DNA of 9,001 nt, taken from NCBI GenBank assembly GCA_017958015.1, contig JAGDDM010000167.1, positions 1 through 9,001 on the forward strand, read 5' to 3'. The number at the start of each line of letters is the position of its first letter. Position 1 is the stretch's first letter. The notes under the pieces were generated by a model, which saw nothing but the letters and a program-made list of their open reading frames with translations, searched no databases and was not told the DNA's origin. Positions 5,944-9,001 of the stretch are shown one piece after another. Position numbers and translations under genes: made by a program. The stretch comes from Abditibacteriota bacterium (lineage in GTDB: Bacteria; Armatimonadota; UBA5829).

Positions 5944-7665
5944 TTAACTCTTTTCCGCTTCCTTTTGGGCAATAATACCGGACAGCAGACCGTATTCCAC
6001 ACTGTCAACGAGAGCGATCCAGCAGGCTTCGATGATGTTGCCGGACACGCCCACGGTGCACCACCGCTCGCTTCCGCAGACGGACTCAATGAGAACCCTG
6101 ACCTTGGAGTCGGTGGCTTCGTTACTGTCCACAACTCTGACCTTGAAGTCCGTAAGACGGGTCTTCTTTAGCCGGATTTTCAGGTCCTTGTCCAGAATCG
6201 CCATAAGCAGGTCCCGAAGGGCATTGTCAAAGGCGTGAACCGGGCCGTCGCCCTCCGCCTCGAAGGTCCACTTTCCCACTCCACGGTGAATATCGATACT
6301 GACTTTTGTGTCGGTACCCATGGTGAGAACGTGGCTCTTCATGAGCACGTTGTACTCCAAAACGTCGGAGAGCTTGCCCAGGGTGCCCAGCCGCTCCCAC
6401 CGCTCGATGATTCTGTCGCCGAAACGGCTGCTGAGGAAGGACAGGAAGTCGGTGTTTGTGTTCTCCCGCAGATAGTTGGAGAGGAGCCGATTGAGATGTT
6501 TAAGGATTATCAAATCGAAGCTGGCGTCCGCCACGTCGAAACAGTAGCCTTCTTTTTCCAGAAGAACTATTTCCTTAAGCATTTCCTTCACTATGGGAGA
6601 GTTCTTCTTCAGCGTGGGCTCGAAGCGCAGGGCCTTTGCCAGCACATTGGCGGCGCCGGCGTAGGAAGATATGAGAATCTTCCGGCTGTTGCCCACCACC
6701 GCGGGATCGATATGCTCGTATGTCTTGGGATTCTTCTCCACCGCATCGGCGTGGACACCCGCCTTGTGGGCGAAAGCCGCCTCTCCCACAAAGGGAAGCT
6801 TGCTGTCGTGGGTGCGGTTGGCCACTTCGTCGATGTAGAGAGAAAGTCCCGTGAGTTTGTTCAGATTCGGCGCGTTCAAACAGTCAAGTCCCATTTTCGT
6901 CTCGATAATGGGAATGATGCTACAGAGGTTGGCGTTGCCGCAGCGCTCGCCGATGCCGTTCATGGTGCCCTGAACATGGGTTATGCCCGCTTCCACCGCG
7001 GCGATTGTATTCGCCACCGCCATATCGGAGTCATTGTGGGCGTGGATGCCGAGGGGAATGCGGTATTTCTCCAGACACTTCATCGCCGCCTCGCAGATCG
7101 ACTTAACCTCGCTGGGCAGCGCGCCGCCGTTTGTTTCGCAGAGAGACACGCACACCGCGCCGGCCTGAGCCGCCCTCTTCACGGCGTTCAGAGCGTAATC
7201 GGGATTGTTCTTGTAGCCGTCGAAGAAATGTTCGGCGTCGAAGATGACTTTTCTGCCCTCGGAAGTGAGATAGCCCACGGTGTCGTAAATCATATCGAGA
7301 CCGTCTTTGATGTCTATCCCGAACACATTACTCACCTGGAAGTCCCAAGTCTTGCCGAATATCGTTATATACTCGGTGCCGCAGTCAAGGAGAGCCTTGA
7401 CGTAGGGATCCTCTTTCACGTTGAGGGAGGCACGCCGAGTGCTGCCGAAAGCGACGAGCTTCGCGTTGGCAAACTCAAGGCCCCGACACTTCTCAAAAAA
7501 CTTGGTGTCGACTTCGCTGGCTCCGGGCCAGCCGCCCTCTATGAACGAAATACCGAACCCGTCAAGCCGCTTGGCTATGTTGAGTTTGTCTTCGAGGCTG
7601 TAATTGACGCCCTCGCTCTGCATACCGTCGCGGAGCGTGGTGTCGTATATGTGAATCTTAGGCAA
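5944..7665 (-). CDS. cimA: (R)-citramalate synthase (LeuA/CimA family)
   Basis: This 573-aa enzyme would condense acetyl-CoA with pyruvate to (R)-citramalate, the first step of the threonine-independent route to isoleucine. The TIM-barrel signatures are complete: YDTTLRDGMQSEGVNYS (7-23) with Arg12 and Asp13, FIEGGWPGAS (41-50) typical of the CimA subgroup, the metal-binding GIHAHNDSDMAVAN (206-219) with His208 and His210, and GTMNGIGERCGNANL. The linker motif HKAGVH is at 300-305. The C-terminal LeuA-type regulatory domain (about 440-563) ends TVGVSGNIIEACWIALVDS. It is somewhat longer than I expect for CimA, apparently through extra sequence at about 388-438. The start is TTG at 7663-7665: it gives the proper PKIHIYDTT N-terminus and has a GGAG 7 nt upstream. 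It begins 22 nt after the leuB stop. The regulatory domain suggests isoleucine feedback, known for the family but not shown here. A homocitrate or isopropylmalate synthase is less likely. Confidence 0.93.
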   Translation of the reverse strand: MPKIHIYDTTLRDGMQSEGVNYSLEDKLNIAKRLDGFGISFIEGGWPGASEVDTKFFEKCRGLEFANAKLVAFGSTRRASLNVKEDPYVKALLDCGTEYITIFGKTWDFQVSNVFGIDIKDGLDMIYDTVGYLTSEGRKVIFDAEHFFDGYKNNPDYALNAVKRAAQAGAVCVSLCETNGGALPSEVKSICEAAMKCLEKYRIPLGIHAHNDSDMAVANTIAAVEAGITHVQGTMNGIGERCGNANLCSIIPIIETKMGLDCLNAPNLNKLTGLSLYIDEVANRTHDSKLPFVGEAAFAHKAGVHADAVEKNPKTYEHIDPAVVGNSRKILISSYAGAANVLAKALRFEPTLKKNSPIVKEMLKEIVLLEKEGYCFDVADASFDLIILKHLNRLLSNYLRENTNTDFLSFLSSRFGDRIIERWERLGTLGKLSDVLEYNVLMKSHVLTMGTDTKVSIDIHRGVGKWTFEAEGDGPVHAFDNALRDLLMAILDKDLKIRLKKTRLTDFKVRVVDSNEATDSKVRVLIESVCGSERWCTVGVSGNIIEACWIALVDSVEYGLLSGIIAQKEAEKS

Positions 7666-7676
7666 TAAAAGTCTCC
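7666..7676 (-). promoter_or_regulatory. Ribosome binding site that fixes the TTG start of cimA
   Basis: The minus strand reads GGAG (7673-7676), then a 7-nt spacer, then TTG. There is no ATG or GTG at a better distance, and the family-conserved DTTLRDG begins at residue 8. The TTG is therefore the most plausible start codon. Confidence 0.75.
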
Positions 7677-7687
7677 GATTTGCCGCT

Positions 7688-8788
7688 TTACACGGTAGCG
7701 GCGTTTATTCTCTCCACAACGAGATCGCCCGCCTCTTTGCAGTTGAGAATCTTGGTGTCGCCCTCCTTGGCGATGTCGATTGTTCTGTAGCCGTCGTCCA
7801 GAATGGACTTCACCACGCCGAACACCAACTCGTCGCCCTTGGGACAGTTGCAGACGTTTCTCAGAATGAGGCCGGCGCACAGGATTGTGGCCAGGGGGTT
7901 GGCGATTCCCTTACCGGCGATGTCCGGGGCGCTGCCGTGGATGGGCTCGTAGAGTCCGCCGTGGGTGTCGCTGAGGGACGCGGAGGGCAAGAGACCGAGA
8001 GAGCCGCTGAGCATGGAGGCCTCGTCGCTCAAAATGTCGCCGAAGAGGTTGTCGGTGAGAATCACGTCGAACTGCTTGGGGTCGCGCAGAAGCTGCATGG
8101 CGCAGTTGTCGGAATACATGTTGATGAGGGTAACCTCGGGATATTCCTTGGCCACTTCCGCCACGGTCTCTCTCCACAGTCTGGAAGTTTCCATGGCGTT
8201 GGCCTTGTCAACGCTGTGGAGGAGTTTTTTGCGCATCATGGCTTGCTTGAAAGCCTTGTGGGCCACCCGCTTAATCTCGCTGACGCTGTAAGCGCAGGTG
8301 TCCACCGCCACAATCTCGCCGTTCACTTCCCGTCTCTCCTTGGGCTTGCCGAAGTAGATGCCGCTGGTGAGCTCGCGAACGAAAATGATGTCGAAACCGC
8401 CGGCAACCCGCTCGGTTTTGAGAGCGGCGTTTTCCGCCAGGGTGTCGAATACGAATACGGGTCTCAAATTGGCATAGGCGCCCAGAAGTTTCCGAACGGC
8501 GAAGAGTCCGCCCTCCGGTCTGTTGGAGGAAGGCTCAACGTGGTCCCACTTGGGACCGCCCACGGCACCCAGGAACACGCCGTCGGCCGCCGCGCAGAGT
8601 TTGGCGGTCTCTTCCGGGAAAGGAGATCCGGTGGCGTCGTAGGCCGCGCCGCCGATAAGTCCTTCTTCGGTCTCAATCTCGATGCCGAATTTGGCCGCCG
8701 CGGCCTTGAGAGCGCGGACGCCCTGCGGAATAATCTCAACTCCTATGCCGTCGCCCGGAAGCACGGCGATTTTGTAACTTTTTTTCAT
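7688..8788 (-). CDS. leuB: 3-isopropylmalate dehydrogenase
   Basis: LeuB (366 aa, normal family length) oxidatively decarboxylates 3-isopropylmalate to 2-oxoisocaproate with NAD+ in leucine synthesis. It can also act on the methylmalate made from citramalate. Seen in order are the N-terminal IAVLPGDGIG (7-16), the substrate-binding arginines Arg99, Arg109 and Arg138, Tyr145 (TSGIYFG), Lys195 in SVDKAN, and the metal aspartates Asp227, Asp251 and Asp255. The last two lie in the signature NLFGDILSDEASMLSGSLG. GSAPDIAGKGIANP and the C-terminal region are intact. The usual MYVDNAAMQL reads MYSDNCAMQL here, a mild local variation beside a metal aspartate. The ATG follows the leuD TAA with no intervening base. 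A GGGG lies about 10 nt upstream inside leuD, so translation is probably coupled. Confidence 0.97.
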   Translation of the reverse strand: MKKSYKIAVLPGDGIGVEIIPQGVRALKAAAAKFGIEIETEEGLIGGAAYDATGSPFPEETAKLCAAADGVFLGAVGGPKWDHVEPSSNRPEGGLFAVRKLLGAYANLRPVFVFDTLAENAALKTERVAGGFDIIFVRELTSGIYFGKPKERREVNGEIVAVDTCAYSVSEIKRVAHKAFKQAMMRKKLLHSVDKANAMETSRLWRETVAEVAKEYPEVTLINMYSDNCAMQLLRDPKQFDVILTDNLFGDILSDEASMLSGSLGLLPSASLSDTHGGLYEPIHGSAPDIAGKGIANPLATILCAGLILRNVCNCPKGDELVFGVVKSILDDGYRTIDIAKEGDTKILNCKEAGDLVVERINAATV

Positions 8789-9001
8789 TTATTTGATCCC
8801 CATTTTGATTTTTGTGTAGTTTACGAGGCCGCCCACCTCGATAAGATTCTGCATGAAAGGCGGGAAAGGCTTGGCTTTGAAAGTCTTGCCGGTGGTGACG
8901 TTCTTAATCTCACCCTTGTCCAAATCCACCTCAACAATATCGCCCTTGGATATACCGGCAACCGCCTCCGGGCATTCCAAAATGGGAAGTCCGGTGTTCA
9001 G
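8789..9001 (-). CDS. leuD: 3-isopropylmalate dehydratase small subunit, C-terminal part (5' end beyond window)
   Basis: The last 70 codons of LeuD are present and the gene runs off the right edge. The family is usually about 160-200 residues, so roughly the N-terminal half or more is missing. The visible part begins at the conserved N-x-GLPILECPEA motif and contains a GDIVEVDLDKGEI strand pair. It then has the TTGKTF segment, PFPPFMQNLIEVGGL and the terminal VNYTK, all characteristic of the small (swivel) subunit of isopropylmalate isomerase. With LeuC, which carries the [4Fe-4S] cluster, it interconverts 2- and 3-isopropylmalate and in related pathways citramalate and methylmalate. leuC would be expected just upstream, outside the window. 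Any in-frame start visible inside this window is internal to the real gene. Confidence 0.96.
   Translation of the reverse strand: MNTGLPILECPEAVAGISKGDIVEVDLDKGEIKNVTTGKTFKAKPFPPFMQNLIEVGGLVNYTKIKMGIK

Noticed and set aside
5020..7668. Plus-strand open frames of 383 and 477 codons opposite ispH and cimA
   Set aside because: They are shadows of conserved minus-strand enzymes with intact motifs. The translations resemble no family.
1..9001. Search for CRISPR repeats, insertion sequences, tRNA/rRNA, or phage and defence genes
   Set aside because: I saw no regularly spaced direct repeats, transposase motifs, terminal inverted repeats, tRNA-like cloverleaf or defence-type domains. The content is core metabolism plus one secreted protein.

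Overview
All recognisable genes in this window lie on the minus strand, so the biology reads from the right end (position 9001) to the left (position 1). It looks like ordinary bacterial chromosome, moderately GC-rich, with Shine-Dalgarno starts, tightly packed or overlapping genes and an intrinsic terminator. A DUF512 radical-SAM protein, an IspH not fused to ribosomal protein S1, and a GapA/Pgk pair suggest a Firmicutes/Clostridia-like or related anaerobic lineage. That placement is inferred from gene content and is not proven. I see no mobile element, CRISPR array, tRNA or rRNA.

Layout in the direction of transcription. (1) 9001-5029 holds an amino-acid and isoprenoid cluster: the C-terminal end of leuD (cut by the window edge), leuB starting directly after the leuD stop, a cimA-type citramalate synthase with a TTG start, then ispH. 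(2) 5029-3722 holds a PDZ-like/radical SAM/DUF512 protein whose start overlaps the ispH stop. (3) A near-consensus sigma-70 promoter (3697-3725) overlaps the stop codon of the DUF512 gene. It drives gap and pgk, preceded by a GC-rich leader of roughly 108 nt. A strong intrinsic terminator at 1314-1348 closes this unit. (4) After a 184-nt gap, a secreted right-handed beta-helix protein starts at 1129 and runs off the left edge. It is open for 376 codons.

How the genes work together. LeuC/D and LeuB are known to process both the leucine intermediates and citramalate-derived C5 acids. A citramalate synthase directly after leuDB therefore suggests one gene set serving leucine synthesis and the threonine-independent (pyruvate) route to isoleucine. 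IspH is the last enzyme of the MEP isoprenoid pathway. Gap and Pgk catalyse consecutive steps of lower glycolysis and are presumably controlled separately by their own promoter.

No previously undescribed multi-gene system is evident. The points most worth a second look are the probable insertion in the CimA C-terminal half, the ispH/DUF512 coupling, the gap leader, and the beta-helix protein with a possible upstream mini-ORF.
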